This document shows positions 1 through 12,117 of a DNA stretch of 45,637 bases, piece after piece. The stretch's first letter is position 1. Each line of letters begins with the position of its first letter. The position numbers were made by a program, and so were the translations under genes. The stretch is taken from positions 1 through 45,637 of the forward strand of contig CANPWV010000010.1 in assembly GCA_947585105.1 (NCBI GenBank). The letters run 5' to 3'. The notes below the pieces were generated by a model. The model worked only from the letters and a program-made list of their open reading frames with translations. It had not been told where the DNA came from and ran no database searches. This DNA comes from an uncultured Clostridia bacterium (GTDB lineage: Bacteria; Bacillota; Clostridia; TANB77; CAG-508).

Positions 1-381
1 GAAAAACTAGAAAAAAATCTTGGTGGAATTAAAGATATGAAAGAAATGCCAGGAGTTATGTTTGTAGTTGATCCTAAAAAAGAACATATCGCTGTTTTAG
101 AAGCTCATAAACTAGGAATTCCAGTTGTTGGTTTAGTAGATACTAACTGTAATCCAGAAGAAGTAGATTACGCTATTCCTGGAAATGATGATGCAATAAG
201 AGCTGTTAAATTAATAGCTGATTGTATCGCAAACAGTGTTATTGAAGGTAGACAAGGTGTTGACGGAGAAGTTACAACAACTGTTGAAGAAGAAATGACT
301 CAAGAAGAAAATGTTGAAAATAACGAACCTTCAATGGAAGAAGTTGTTGAAAGCGAAGAAGAAAACAACGAAGAAGAATAA
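1..381 (+). CDS. rpsB: 30S ribosomal protein S2, C-terminal part (5' end outside window)
   Basis: Structural protein of the small ribosomal subunit. The frame is open from base 1 and gives 126 residues before TAA. It contains the conserved S2 stretches [13 protein letters not shown] and [14 protein letters not shown], then [12 protein letters not shown]. After the S2 core comes a tail of about 40 residues very rich in glutamate, an extension common in clostridial S2. The start and the first half lie left of the window. tsf follows after 22 bases, the usual rpsB-tsf operon. It contains no CGG recoding site. Identification is secure. Confidence 0.96.
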   Translation, partial: EKLEKNLGGIKDMKEMPGVMFVVDPKKEHIAVLEAHKLGIPVVGLVDTNCNPEEVDYAIPGNDDAIRAVKLIADCIANSVIEGRQGVDGEVTTTVEEEMTQEENVENNEPSMEEVVESEEENNEEE

Positions 382-403
382 TTTTTAGGAGGTATATATA
401 ATT

Positions 404-1279
404 ATGATATCTGCAAATATGGTAAAAGAATTAAGAGATAAAACTGGTGCCGGAATGATGGATTGCAAAAAAGTTTTAACAGAAGCTGATGGAGATATGG
501 AAAAAGCTATTGAACTTTTAAGAGAAAGAGGAATTGCTAAGGCTGGAAAAAAAGCTGGAAGAGTTGCTGCTGAAGGTTTAGTAGATACTTTCGTAACAGA
601 TGATAGAAAAGTTGGTTCAATTGTTGAAGTAAACGCTGAAACAGACTTTGTTGCTAAAAATGAAGAATTTAAAACTTTTGTTGCTGATATTGCAAAAATC
701 GTAGCTACAAAAAATCCAACAGATGTAGAAGCTTTACTTGCTACAAAATATTTAGATACAGATAAAACAGTTGAAGATGTTTTAAAAGATAAAATCTATA
801 CAATTGGTGAAAATATGACAATTAGAAGATTCCAAAGATATGAAACAACTGGTTTAATTGAAAGTTATATTCATGGAGATGGAAAAATTGCTGTTTTAGT
901 TGATATGGCTAAAGGAGAAAAAACTGTTGCAAGAGATGTTTGTATGCAAATTGCAGCAGCTAGACCTGAATATTTAAATGAAAAAGAAGTTCCAGAAGAA
1001 AGAGTTGCTAAAGAAATGGAAATCTTAAAAGCTCAAGCTATGAATGAAGGAAAACCTGCTGAAATAGCTGAAAAAATGGTTCAAGGAAGAATCGGAAAAT
1101 TTTATGGTGAAATTTGTTTAGTTGATCAACCTTTTGTTAAAGATGGAAATCAAAAAGTATCTGATATGTTAAAAGCAAATCAAGCTGAAGTAACTAGATT
1201 TGTTAGATTTGAAAAAGGTGAAGGAATCGAGAAAAAAGAAGAGAACTTTGCTGAAGAAGTTATGAAACAATTAAAATAG
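404..1279 (+). CDS. tsf: Translation elongation factor Ts
   Basis: Nucleotide exchange factor that releases GDP from EF-Tu in the cytoplasm. It has 291 residues, normal for the family. The N-terminal UBA-like domain reads ELRDKTGAGMMDCKKVL (about residues 9-25), followed by the EF-Ts signature AETDFVAKNEEF near residue 80 and the core dimerisation domain. The ATG at 404 has a perfect AGGAGG at 387-392. It is co-transcribed with rpsB and closed by a hairpin terminator. It contains no +1 site; its glycine before Met-18 is a normal GCC GGA pair, showing that the tetramer CGGA is harmless when C is the third base of the preceding codon. Confidence 0.98.
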   Translation: MISANMVKELRDKTGAGMMDCKKVLTEADGDMEKAIELLRERGIAKAGKKAGRVAAEGLVDTFVTDDRKVGSIVEVNAETDFVAKNEEFKTFVADIAKIVATKNPTDVEALLATKYLDTDKTVEDVLKDKIYTIGENMTIRRFQRYETTGLIESYIHGDGKIAVLVDMAKGEKTVARDVCMQIAAARPEYLNEKEVPEERVAKEMEILKAQAMNEGKPAEIAEKMVQGRIGKFYGEICLVDQPFVKDGNQKVSDMLKANQAEVTRFVRFEKGEGIEKKEENFAEEVMKQLK

Positions 1280-1292
1280 AAAAAGAAAAAAA

Positions 1293-1327
1293 GTATCTTT
1301 CGGTTACACCGGAAGATATTTTTTTAT
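1293..1327 (+). terminator. Rho-independent terminator after rpsB-tsf
   Basis: Inverted repeat with arms at about 1294-1304 and 1308-1318 (one G-U pair, three-base loop) followed by a run of T. It lies 14 bases after the tsf stop. Confidence 0.85.
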
Positions 1328-1362
1328 ATAATATAAATAGAATTTAAAATGGAGGGGAAATT

Positions 1363-2401
1363 ATGAGATATCCAGAAAAATTGAAAAAAGGCGACACTAT
1401 TGGAGTTACAGCAATTTCAGCTGGACTTAAAGATGATTTTGAATTATTAAGATTTGAAAACGCTATAAAAAATATTGAAGATTTTGGGTATAAAGTAAAA
1501 GTTACACCAAATTGCAAAACAAATGATAAAGGAAAGAGTAGCTTGCGGAACAGTTAGAGCAAAAGAATTTATGGATCTTTATAGAGATGAAAATGTTAAA
1601 GCTATTATATTTTTAAGTGGAGGAGATTTTGCTTGCGAATTATTAGAACATTTAGATTTTGACGAAATTTCTAAACTTCCAGCAAAATGGATTATGGGTT
1701 ATTCTGATTGCACAAATTTAGTTTTAACTTTTACTACTTTATCAGACACAGCTTCAATTTACGGTCCAACTTTTAAAATATTTGGAATGAGAAAATGGGA
1801 CAAAAGCTTATTTGATAGCTTTAGAATAATGGAAAACGAAGAATTTAGTCAAAATTCTTATGAAAAATGTGAAACACTTGATGCTCATGAGTTAATCAAG
1901 AAAAATGGTGAAGATCCTTATTATGAATATAACCTAGTAAATGATGTAAAATGGCTAAATTTAAAGGGCGAAAATGAAGTTCATTTCAAAGGAAGATGTG
2001 TAGGAGGTTGTATTGATATTCTTCGCGAAGCCATCATTGGTAGCAAGTTTGACAAATTAAAACAATATTGTGATAAATACAAATCAGATGGAATCGTATG
2101 GTTTTTAGAAGATTTTGAGGGAAACACACCAGAGCATTTTAGAACTCTTTGGAGAATGAAGAGTATGGGGCTTTTTGAAAATTGCAAAGGAATTATTTTT
2201 GGAAGACCATTAATGGTTAGAGAAGATTATGAAATATCTTACAATGAAGCAACTTTTGAGGTACTAAAAGATTTTAATTTTCCAGTTGTAATGGATGTTG
2301 ATATTGGACATTTGCCACCACAAATTCCAATTGTATCAGGCTCAATTTTAGAAGTTTATTCAAAAGATGGAAAAGGTTATATGAAATCTATATTTAATTA
2401 A
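1363..2401 (+). CDS. S66-family LD-carboxypeptidase / MccF-like peptidase, read with one +1 site
   Basis: Serine carboxypeptidase of family S66, which cleaves LD-peptide bonds in muropeptides or amide bonds in microcin-like nucleotide peptides. The ATG at 1363 has GGAGGGG at 1351-1357. The zero frame stops after 64 codons; dropping C1546 (CGGA, Gly62) joins it to the remaining frame for a 345-residue protein, the usual length. The catalytic serine sits in MGYSDCTN (about residue 113), the glutamate in LEDFEGN (about 247) and the histidine in GHLPPQ (about 314), the S66 triad spacing. It stands alone between the tsf terminator and the purA promoter. The muropeptide or MccF-type substrate cannot be decided from sequence. 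Confidence 0.88.
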
Positions 2402-2413
2402 ACCAAAAAAGTA

Positions 2414-3753
<1,340 letters not shown>

Positions 3754-3766
3754 TTAGGAGAAAAGA

Positions 3767-5260
3767 ATGAGAAAAAAAATAAATTGGGTATTTTTGATTT
3801 TATTCAATTTTACTATATTATATTATTTAAAAAATATCATAAGCAATAATGTCGTTGACACTGTTGGTGAAATAGCTAAAATAGTGGTTTTATTAATAAT
3901 CACTATTTTCTTAAATTTTATAGTTATATTATTTTCAAAAAAAGAAATTAGCCCAGTAAAAAAATTTTTGATTATTGCGCTTTTTGTAGGAATTGGCTAT
4001 ATCTTTATTTCGCCACTACTTAGAGGAATCGACGAAACAGCTCATTTTTCAAGAGTTTATTCGTTCTTTATGAAAGAGAATACTACAAATTCAGGAGATT
4101 ATAAGATTCCAAAAGCAATAAATGAGGTTGGAGGAACCACAGAATTTAGTAATGTTAAAGGTGGGAATTTTAGTTACTTAAAAACAAAAATTATAGATGA
4201 TGATTTGGTTATTGCTAATAAATATAGAGGTTCAAGATTATATACACCAATTTCATATTTGGCTTATTTAATACCTGTCTGGTTTTTTGGATTTTTAATA
4301 AAGACAAATATTTTTACAGTTGTGACATCTGCTAGATTTTTTGGACTTTTATTTTATATAATTTCAAGTGTATACGCGATAAAAACTGTTCCAAAAAGGA
4401 AAGACTTTTTTGCTATATTTTGCTTGATGCCAGCTATATTAAGTAACGCTTCGACGGTTTCTGGTGATCTTTTGACAAATTGTTCGATAATTATATTTAT
4501 TGCAACTTGGTATAAACTATATTGCGAAAAAAAGGAAATGACAATAAAAGATATAATTGTTATGACAGTTGCGGGAATTCTTGCGGGTTACGCAAAAATG
4601 GTTTATGCTATTGAATTGTTAGTTGTATTTTTATTACCAAAAGAGTGCTTTGGTGGAACAACAAAGAAAAAAGCCAAAATTCTTGGAATCATGATTACAA
4701 TTGTTTTAGTTGTAACTTTAATACATGTTGTTGGAATCAGTAATTCTATGGATAATTCTTACGAAAATTTCAAATTGCAAAAAGAATTTGTGATTTCTAA
4801 TCCAATAAAATATGGAAAAATTCTTACGTTAAATATTTTAAACAATTGGAACTTTTTCTATTCTTTTACAACTAATTTTACAGTCTTGCAAAATATATTT
4901 AATCCAACAGAATTTATGCAAGTTATTTATTTTGTAGCTTTACTTATATGTTTATATAAAGAAGAGTCAAGTTTAGATTTGAAAAAATTGAAAACATTTT
5001 TGATAATTTTAATTGGACTTTTAATAATATCAATAATCTATACATCATTATATCTTCAATGGACATCAGAAAACGTTGGAGTTGGAGGTGGAGATATAGT
5101 TGGAGTTCAATCTAGATATTATGTTCCAGTAATGCTAATGTTTTTGACTTGTGTTCCAAGCAAAAAGGATACTTTAAATATAGATGAAAATATACCATGG
5201 TATATTTCAGTTTGGGTAAATATTACAATTTTGATTAGAATAATGTTTATTGTAGTTTAG
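3767..5260 (+). CDS. Polytopic membrane protein, DUF2142-like (glycosyltransferase-C-like)
   Basis: A 497-residue protein with about a dozen hydrophobic segments. Near residue 85 it has SPLLRGIDETAHFSR, which matches the P..DE..H..R motif of DUF2142 proteins, membrane enzymes that look like GT-C glycosyltransferases using lipid-linked sugars. AGGAG precedes the ATG. It lies 13 bases after purA and 16 bases before a GT2-GtrA glycosyltransferase, which suggests a joint role in decorating a cell-surface polymer. The substrate is unknown. It contains no +1 site. Family call from memory of the motif, moderately sure. Confidence 0.65.
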   Translation: MRKKINWVFLILFNFTILYYLKNIISNNVVDTVGEIAKIVVLLIITIFLNFIVILFSKKEISPVKKFLIIALFVGIGYIFISPLLRGIDETAHFSRVYSFFMKENTTNSGDYKIPKAINEVGGTTEFSNVKGGNFSYLKTKIIDDDLVIANKYRGSRLYTPISYLAYLIPVWFFGFLIKTNIFTVVTSARFFGLLFYIISSVYAIKTVPKRKDFFAIFCLMPAILSNASTVSGDLLTNCSIIIFIATWYKLYCEKKEMTIKDIIVMTVAGILAGYAKMVYAIELLVVFLLPKECFGGTTKKKAKILGIMITIVLVVTLIHVVGISNSMDNSYENFKLQKEFVISNPIKYGKILTLNILNNWNFFYSFTTNFTVLQNIFNPTEFMQVIYFVALLICLYKEESSLDLKKLKTFLIILIGLLIISIIYTSLYLQWTSENVGVGGGDIVGVQSRYYVPVMLMFLTCVPSKKDTLNIDENIPWYISVWVNITILIRIMFIVV

Positions 5261-5276
5261 AAAGGTTAAAAATAAG

Positions 5277-6305
5277 ATGCAAAAAAAAGATATTGCTATA
5301 CTTATACCATCTCTAAATCCGAGAGAAAATATAATTGGTATTGCAGAGAATTTAAAAAAATCAGAATTTGATAATATATTTTTCATTGATGATGGCTCAA
5401 AAGAAGAAACTAAAAAAAACTTTAAAACAGTTCAAGATAAATTTGGTGCAAAAATAATTGTTCACGAAGTAAATCAGGGGAAAGGAATTTCATTAAAAGA
5501 TGGAATAAGGTATATAAGAGATAATACTGATTTACAGGGAATTATTACTATGGATAGTGATGGCCAACATTTAATTGAAGATGTTGAAGAAGTAGCTAAA
5601 GCAATGAATAAAGAGGATATTATTTTTGGAGTCAGAGATTTTGATAAAGAAGGAGTTCCATTTAGAAATAAATTTGGAAATAAATTTTCTTCTTGGTATT
5701 TAAAAGTTGTTTCTGGCAAAACTGTTTGTGATACTCAGACAGGGTTAAGAGGAATACCTAGAAAATACTTTGATATGAGTGTTGATACAGAAGGAAATCG
5801 TTATGAATATGAGATGAACGTTTTGATGAAATGGTGCAAAGATAAAAATTGTAATCTAAGAACTGTTCCAATTGAAACTGTTTATGAAGAAGAAAATGTA
5901 AGTTATTTTAATCCACTTTTAGATTCTATAAGAATCTATAAAGACTTTTTCAAAAATATTGTATCATCAATAATTTGCGCAATTCTAGATATTTTATTTT
6001 TCTGGCTTTTATTAGATGTATTTAAAATTATGGACGTATTCTGGTCAAACATGGTAGCTAGAATTATATCTGGTTTTTTTGATTTCGGAATTAATAAATT
6101 TTGGGTATTTAAAAGCGGTGGAAGCAAACAAGGAAAGAAAGAATTTATTAAATATGTAATTTTATTTATTGTACAAATGCTAGTAAACAGCGTGATTGTT
6201 ACACTTTTGAGCAAAATTTTTGTACACATAATTTTAATAAAAATTGTAGTAAATACAATAATCTATTTTACAAATTACTTTATAAAGAAAAGATTTATAT
6301 TTTAA
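5277..6305 (+). CDS. GT2 glycosyltransferase fused to a GtrA membrane domain
   Basis: 342 residues. The N-terminal GT2 domain (about 1-220) carries AILIPSLNP, FIDDGS and the DSDGQH (DXD-type) metal site near residue 98, plus a DTQTGLRG motif typical of polyprenyl-phosphate sugar synthases of the DPM1 type. The C-terminal 110 residues form four membrane spans with NKFWVFK, the GtrA signature. Such fusions are thought to make and flip polyprenyl-phosphate sugars, which the neighbouring DUF2142/GT-C-like protein could use. It is closed by a strong terminator. No +1 site. Confidence 0.85.
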   Translation: MQKKDIAILIPSLNPRENIIGIAENLKKSEFDNIFFIDDGSKEETKKNFKTVQDKFGAKIIVHEVNQGKGISLKDGIRYIRDNTDLQGIITMDSDGQHLIEDVEEVAKAMNKEDIIFGVRDFDKEGVPFRNKFGNKFSSWYLKVVSGKTVCDTQTGLRGIPRKYFDMSVDTEGNRYEYEMNVLMKWCKDKNCNLRTVPIETVYEEENVSYFNPLLDSIRIYKDFFKNIVSSIICAILDILFFWLLLDVFKIMDVFWSNMVARIISGFFDFGINKFWVFKSGGSKQGKKEFIKYVILFIVQMLVNSVIVTLLSKIFVHIILIKIVVNTIIYFTNYFIKKRFIF

Positions 6306-6319
6306 TGATAAATTTTACT

Positions 6320-6347
6320 TTGGCAAGACAAATTCTTGCCAATTTTT
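6320..6347 (+). terminator. Rho-independent terminator after the purA operon
   Basis: TTGGCAAGA and TCTTGCCAA form a 9-base-pair stem with a short loop, followed by TTTTT. Confidence 0.88.
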
Positions 6348-6406
6348 AATCTTAATTTAAGATTTTTATGATATATTAAACAAATCAATGTATGAAAGGA
6401 AGTTTT

Positions 6407-8180
6407 ATGTTTAAATTAGCTAAAAATTTAAGTAAAAAAGATGTACTTGTAATTTTAATAAGTTTTGTTTTGATTTTTGGTCAAGTTTGGCTTGAACTTA
6501 AGATGCCAGATTATATGTCTGAAATAACTCGTTTAGTTCAAACTGAGCGGAAGCAAAATGTCTGAAATTTTAAAAAACGGCGGTTATATGATGGCTTGCG
6601 CGTTTGGAAGTTTATTATCTGCTATAATTGTTGGATATTTAGTTTCAAATGTTTCAGCTAGATTTTCATTTTCAGTTAGAAAAAAGTTATTTTCAAAAGT
6701 TGAAGAGTTAGGAACTGCTGAAATAAAACAATTTTCAACAAGTAGTTTAATTACAAGAACTACAAATGATATAACACAAATTCAAATGTTTATTGCTATG
6801 GGTATGCAAATGTTAATAAAGGCTCCAATTAACGCAATTTGGGCTATTACAAAAATATTAAATAAAAGTTGGCAATGGAGCGCGGTTACTGGTGCTGGTG
6901 TTGTAATTCTTCTTGTAACTATTGCTACATTAATGGCGATTGTAATTCCTAGATTTAAAAGAGTTCAAAAACTTATAGATAAATTAAATGGAGTTTCAAG
7001 AGAAAATTTAACAGGTATAAGAGTTGTAAGAGCTTTTAATGCTGAACAATATCAAGAAGAAAAGTTTGATAGCGTAAATAATGAACTTACAAATACACAA
7101 TTATTCAATCAAAAAGCAATGTCAATTTTGTCACCAATTATGTACTTAGTAATGTATTTTTTAACGCTTGGAATTTATTTTATTGGTGCTCATTTAATTA
7201 ATAACGCTGGAATGGCTGATAAAATTGGATTGTTTGGCGATATGGTAGTATTTAGCTCTTATGGAATGCAAGTTATAATGTCATTTATAATGCTTGCTAT
7301 GATATTTATGATTTTACCTAGAGCTAAGGTCTCAGCTGATCGTATAAATGAAGTTTTAGATACAGATTGCTCTATAAAAGATGGAAAATTAGATGGAACT
7401 AGCGCCAAAGAAGTTGGAACAGTAGAGTTTAAAAATGTTTCTTTTAAATATCCTGATGCTGAAGAATATTTATTAGAAAATATTTCATTTAAAGCAAATA
7501 AAGGAGATACAGTAGCTTTTATTGGCTCAACAGGATCTCGGAAAATCTACTTTAATAAATTTAATACCTAGATTTTATGATGCTACAGATGGAGAGGTTT
7601 TAGTTGATGGAATTAATGTAAAAGATTATAAGTTGGAAAAATTATATGATAAAATTGGCTATATTCCTCAAAAAGCTGTAATGTTTGACGGAAGTGTTAA
7701 TTTTAATATTGCTTATGGTGAAAGTTCAAATGGTCCAAAAAGCGACGAATTAATTAAAAAAGCAATAGAAGTTGCTCAAGCTAAAGATTTTGTCGAAAAT
7801 ATGGATGAAAAGTATGATTCACATATTGCCTCACGGTGGAACTAATATTTCTGGGGGTCAAAAGCAAAGATTAGCTATTGCTAGAGCAATTGCAAGACAG
7901 CCTGAAATCTATATTTTTGATGATTCTTTTTCAGCTCTAGATTATAAAACAGATAGTGTTTTAAGAAGAGAACTAAAAAAGTACACAAAAGATTCTACAT
8001 CATTGATTGTTGCTCAAAGAATTGGAACAATAATGAACGCTGATAAAATAATAGTTTTGGATGATGGCCATGTTGTAGGTCAGCGGAACACATAAAGAGC
8101 TATTGGAAAATTGCGAAGTTTATAAACAAATAGCTTTATCACAATTGTCAAAGGAGGAGTTAGAGAAAAATGCGGAATAG
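6407..8180 (+). CDS. ABC exporter subunit 1 (degenerate ATP site half), read with four +1 sites
   Basis: Half transporter with a six-span membrane domain (about 1-320) and a C-terminal ATPase, 589 residues. ATG 6407 follows AAAGGAAG. Without recoding the gene falls into pieces; dropping C6548 (Gly48), C7539 (Gly378, inside Walker A TGSGKST), C7834 (in [11 protein letters not shown]) and C8084 (in GQGTHKEL) gives one protein. The signature SGGQKQRL is canonical, but the Walker B end is FDDS (Asp, not the catalytic Glu) and the H-loop is AQR rather than AHR. These are the marks of the degenerate half of heterodimeric exporters such as TM287/288. Its stop overlaps the start of subunit 2. The exported substrate is unknown. 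Confidence 0.9.
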
Positions 8181-10000
8181 AAGAAAGACCAAGAAATAAT
8201 CCTCCAAGAAGAGGTCCAATGGGTAGAGGAAGAGGACCAGCTGAAAAGCCAAAGAATTTTAAAAACGCTATAAAAAGGTTATTTAAAGAGTTATCACATT
8301 TTAAAGTATTAATTATTATTTCATTAATTTTAGCTATTGCTGGCTCTGTTCTTTCAATTATGGCGCCAGATAAGTTAAAAGATATGGCAGACGAAATTCA
8401 AAAAGGACTTTTTGGAACTATTGATATGAATAGAATAAAAGCAATTGCTCTTACATTAGTAGGAATGTATGTTGCAAGCGCAATATTTAATTTCATTCAA
8501 TCAATTTCAATGACAGATGTTTCAAATAATTTTGCGAGAAAACTTAGAAGTAGTATTTCAATAAAAATCAACAAATTACCTTTAAGATATTTTGATAAAA
8601 ATCAAACAGGTGATGTTTTGTCAAGAGTAACAAATGATGTTGATACAATAGCTCAGTCTACAAACCAAGCTTTGGCTACACTTGTAAGTTCTGTTACATT
8701 ATTTTTAGGAACATTATTTATGATGTTTAAGACGAACTGGATTCTTGCGCTTACAGCAATCTCAGCTAGTATTATCGGATTTGTGTTTATGTTTTTGATA
8801 CTTGGTAAAGCTCAAAAATATTTTTCAGCTAGACAAAAAGAGCTTGGAAATTTAAACGCTCATATTGAAGAAATTTATTCTAGTTTAAATGTTGTAAAGG
8901 TTTACAATGGAAAGAAAGAAGCAGATGAAAAATTTGATAAATATAATAAACTTGTTTATGATGCAAACAGAAAAAGCCAATTTTTAGGTGGTTTGATGCA
9001 ACCTATGATGAACTTTATTGGAAACTTTGGATATGTTGCGGTTTGTATAGTTGGCGCAATCTTGACAATGAAAAATATAATTAGCTTTGGAGTAATTGTT
9101 GCTTTTATTACTTATGTAAGATTATTTACATCACCATTATCACAAATTGCTCAAGCTATGAATATGCTTCAATCATCAGCTGCTGCTTCTGAAAGAGTAT
9201 TCGAATTTTTAGACGAGAAAGAAATGAGCGATGAAAGTAGCTTAACAGGCAAGTTAGACAAAGATAATGTCAAAGGAAAAATTGAATTTGAAAATGTGGT
9301 TTTCAAATATGATGGAAATGACAAACCTACTATAAACGGATTTACAGCTACAGCTGAGCCAGGTCAAAAAATTGCGATTGTTGGACCAACAGGTGCTGGA
9401 AAAACTACAATGGTAAATCTTTTAATGAAATTTTATGAAATAGATTCAGGAGATATAAAAATTGATGGAGTTTCAACAAAAGATTTAACTAGAGAAAACA
9501 TACATAGCTTGTTTACAATGGTGCTTCAAGATACATGGCTATTTGACGGAACTGTTAAAGAAAATATTGTATATAATAGAGAAGATGTTTCAGACGAGCA
9601 AATTGAAGAGGTTTGCAAAACAGTTGGAATTAATCACTTTATTAAGACACTTCCAAAAGGATATAATAGTAAGCTTTCAGACAATGATAGTGTTTCAAGT
9701 GGTCAAAGGCAGCTTCTTACTATTGCTAGAGGTATGATAGAAAATTCACCATTTTTGATTTTAGATGAAGCTACTTCAAACGTAGATACAAGAACAGAAG
9801 AGCTTGTTCAGAAGGCTATGGATAAACTTATGGTTGGAAAGACTTCATTTATAATTGCTCACAGATTATCAACAATTAAAAACGCTGATTTGATTTTAGT
9901 CATGAATCACGGAAATATAATTGAACAAGGAAATCATGAACAGCTTATGGAGAAAAACGGCTTTTACGCAGATCTTTATAACTCACAATTTCAGATGTAA
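8170..10000 (+). CDS. ABC exporter subunit 2 (catalytic ATP site half), read with one +1 site at codon 2
   Basis: Partner half transporter, 609 residues. I chose ATG 8170 because AGGAGG lies at 8152-8157 and the ATG overlaps the stop of subunit 1; the next ATG, 8219, has no good ribosome site. From 8170 the zero frame reads CGG at codon 2 and soon stops; dropping C8173 gives [12 protein letters not shown] joined to the rest. The membrane domain is followed by Walker A GPTGAGKTT, the variant signature VSSGQRQ, Walker B LILDEATS with the catalytic Glu, and the H-loop AHRLST. The atypical signature completes the degenerate site with subunit 1. If translation starts at 8219 instead, this +1 site would not be used. 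Confidence 0.85.
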
Positions 10001-10001
10001 A

Positions 10002-10033
10002 AACAAACGAGATAAATTTCTCGTTTGTTTTTT
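10002..10033 (+). terminator. Rho-independent terminator after the ABC exporter
   Basis: ACAAACGAGA and TCTCGTTTGT form a 10-base-pair stem with a short AT loop and a T run. Confidence 0.88.
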
Positions 10034-10042
10034 ATGAAATGG

Positions 10043-10071
10043 TTGTTATATAAAAAGATCTGTGATATAAT
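10043..10071 (+). promoter_or_regulatory. SigA-type promoter of uvrB
   Basis: TTGTTA at 10043-10048, 17-base spacer, TATAAT at 10066-10071 preceded by TGTGA. It lies 31 bases upstream of the uvrB ATG. Confidence 0.7.
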
Positions 10072-10101
10072 AACTTGAACTTAAAATAAAAGGGAGAAAA
10101 A

Positions 10102-12092
10102 ATGTTCAAATTAGTATCAGAATATAAACCTACTGGCGACCAGCCAGAAGCAATTGAATATTTATCAAAAGGAATTTTAGAGGGAAAGAAATTCCAGACT
10201 TTGCTTGGTGTAACAGGTTCGCGGAAAAACTTTTACAATGGCAAATATTATTGAAAAAGTACAAAAGCCAACACTTGTTTTAGCTCATAATAAGACTTTG
10301 GCTCGGACAGCTCTATTCTGAATTTAAAGAGTTTTTCCCTGAAAACAATGTTGAATATTTTGTATCTTATTATGATTATTATCAGCCAGAAGCTTATATT
10401 GCTCAGTCTGACACATATATAGAAAAAGATTCTTCTGTAAATGATGAAATTGATAAACTTCGCCATAGCGCGACTGCTTCACTTTTTGAAACAAGAGATG
10501 TAATAATAGTTGCCTCTGTTTCTTGTATTTACCGGACTTCGGAGACCCAATTGATTATGAAAATATGATAGTTTCTTTAAGACCTGGTCAAAATAAATCA
10601 AGAAATGAAGTAATGAAAAAACTTGTAAATATGCAATATTCTCGTAATGAGATGGATTTTAAAAGAGGAACTTTTAGAGCAAAAGGAGATACTTTAGAAA
10701 TTTATCCATCAAATGAAGAGGAAAAGGCTATAAGAGTTGAGTTTTGGGGAGATGAGGTTGAAAGTATAAATGAAATAAATCCTCTTACTCGGAAAAACAA
10801 TTGGAGCTAGAAATCATGTAATGATTTTCCCAAATTCTCACTATGTTACAACAAAAGACAAAATGGACAAAGCTTTGATTACGATTGAGCAAGAAATGGA
10901 AGAAAGAGTAGAATATTTTAAACAAAATAAGAAATTAATTGAAGCTCAAAGAATCGAAGAAAGAACTAATTTCGATATTGAAATGTTAAAGGAAACTGGC
11001 TTTTGCCAAGGAATTGAAAATTACTCAAGACATATAAGTGGTAGACCAGAAGGATCTCCACCATATACTTTATTTGATTATTTCCCAGACGACTTTTTGC
11101 TTTTAATTGATGAGTCACACGCTACAATTCCTCAAGTTAGAGCAATGTATAATGGTGATAGGTCAAGAAAAGAATCTCTTGTAAACTATGGATTTAGACT
11201 TCCATCAGCTTTTGATAATAGACCTTTGAAATTTAATGAATTTGAAGAAAAAATAAATCAAGTAATTTTTGTAAGCGCGACTCCGGCTGAATATGAAAGA
11301 GAACATTCTAAAGAAAATATTGTAGAGCAAATTATTCGTCCTACTGGACTTTTAGATCCCAAAATTGAAGTTAAGCCAACAGAAAATCAAATTGATGATT
11401 TAATTGATCAAATTCATGAAAGAGTGGAAAAACAGGAGAGAGTATTAGTTACAACTTTAACAAAAAAAATGGCGGAAGATTTAACTTCATATTTAAGAGA
11501 AGCTGGAATTAGAGTAAAATATATGCACTCAGATACTAAGGCTTTAGAGAGAATGGAAATAATTCGTGATTTGAGAATAGGAGAATTTGATGTTTTAGTT
11601 GGAATTAATCTTTTAAGAGAAGGTTTAGATATTCCAGAGGTTTCATTAGTTGCAATTTTAGACGCTGATAAAGAAGGATTTCTTCGTTCAGAACGATCAT
11701 TAATTCAAACAATTGGTAGAGCCGCTAGAAATACAGAAGGAAAAGTTATAATGTATGCTGACGAGCTTACAGATTCTATGGAAAAAGCAATTTCAGAGAC
11801 AAATAGACGTAGAAAAATTCAAGAGGAATATAATAAGAAACACGGAATTACTCCTCAAACAATTAAGAAATCTGTTAGAGATACAATTAAAGCTACAATT
11901 ACAGATGATATTAAATCTGAATATGATATTAAACCTGAAGAATCTTTAGAAGATGTTGTTTCGAGATTAACAGATGAAATGTTGAAACATGCTCGAAATA
12001 TGGAATTTGAGCAAGCCGCAAAGCTTCGTGATAAGATAAAAGAACTTGAAAAATTTATTCAAGATAAACAAATATTACCAACAAAAAAATAG
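10102..12092 (+). CDS. uvrB: Excinuclease ABC subunit B, read with five +1 sites
   Basis: Damage-verifying helicase-like subunit of nucleotide excision repair; acts with UvrA and UvrC. ATG 10102 follows AGGGAG. Five extra Cs must be skipped: 10222 (Gly41, Walker A TGSGKT), 10304 (after NKTLA), 10533 and 10540 (both glycines of SCIYGLGDP, with one codon between them) and 10790 (NPLTGKT). This gives 661 residues, the family length. The beta-hairpin [10 protein letters not shown] is present near residue 95, DESHA (motif II) near 335, GLDIPEVSL, and the C-terminal UVR motif [12 protein letters not shown]. At 10304 the usual residue is Ala, here Gly. It is a single-gene unit closed by a terminator shared with gtrA. 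Confidence 0.95.
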
Positions 12093-12117
12093 AAGAATTA
12101 ATTTTCTTCTATTTTTT
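12089..12117. terminator. Bidirectional terminator between uvrB and gtrA
   Basis: ATAGAAGAA and TTCTTCTAT flank a short loop, with T runs on both strands. It serves the plus-strand uvrB and the convergent minus-strand gtrA. Confidence 0.7.

Noticed and set aside
5474..6229. Minus-strand frames inside the GT2-GtrA gene, and similar antisense frames in groEL, ruvA, argS and the S66 peptidase gene
   Set aside because: They are shadows of well-supported genes on the other strand.
8219..8221. ATG 8219 as start of ABC subunit 2
   Set aside because: It has no convincing ribosome site, and the 8170 start has AGGAGG and overlaps the upstream stop; kept as a fallback only.
10102..12092. Inteins or introns as the cause of gene splitting
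   Set aside because: The gene pieces are separated by a single base, with no inserted sequence.
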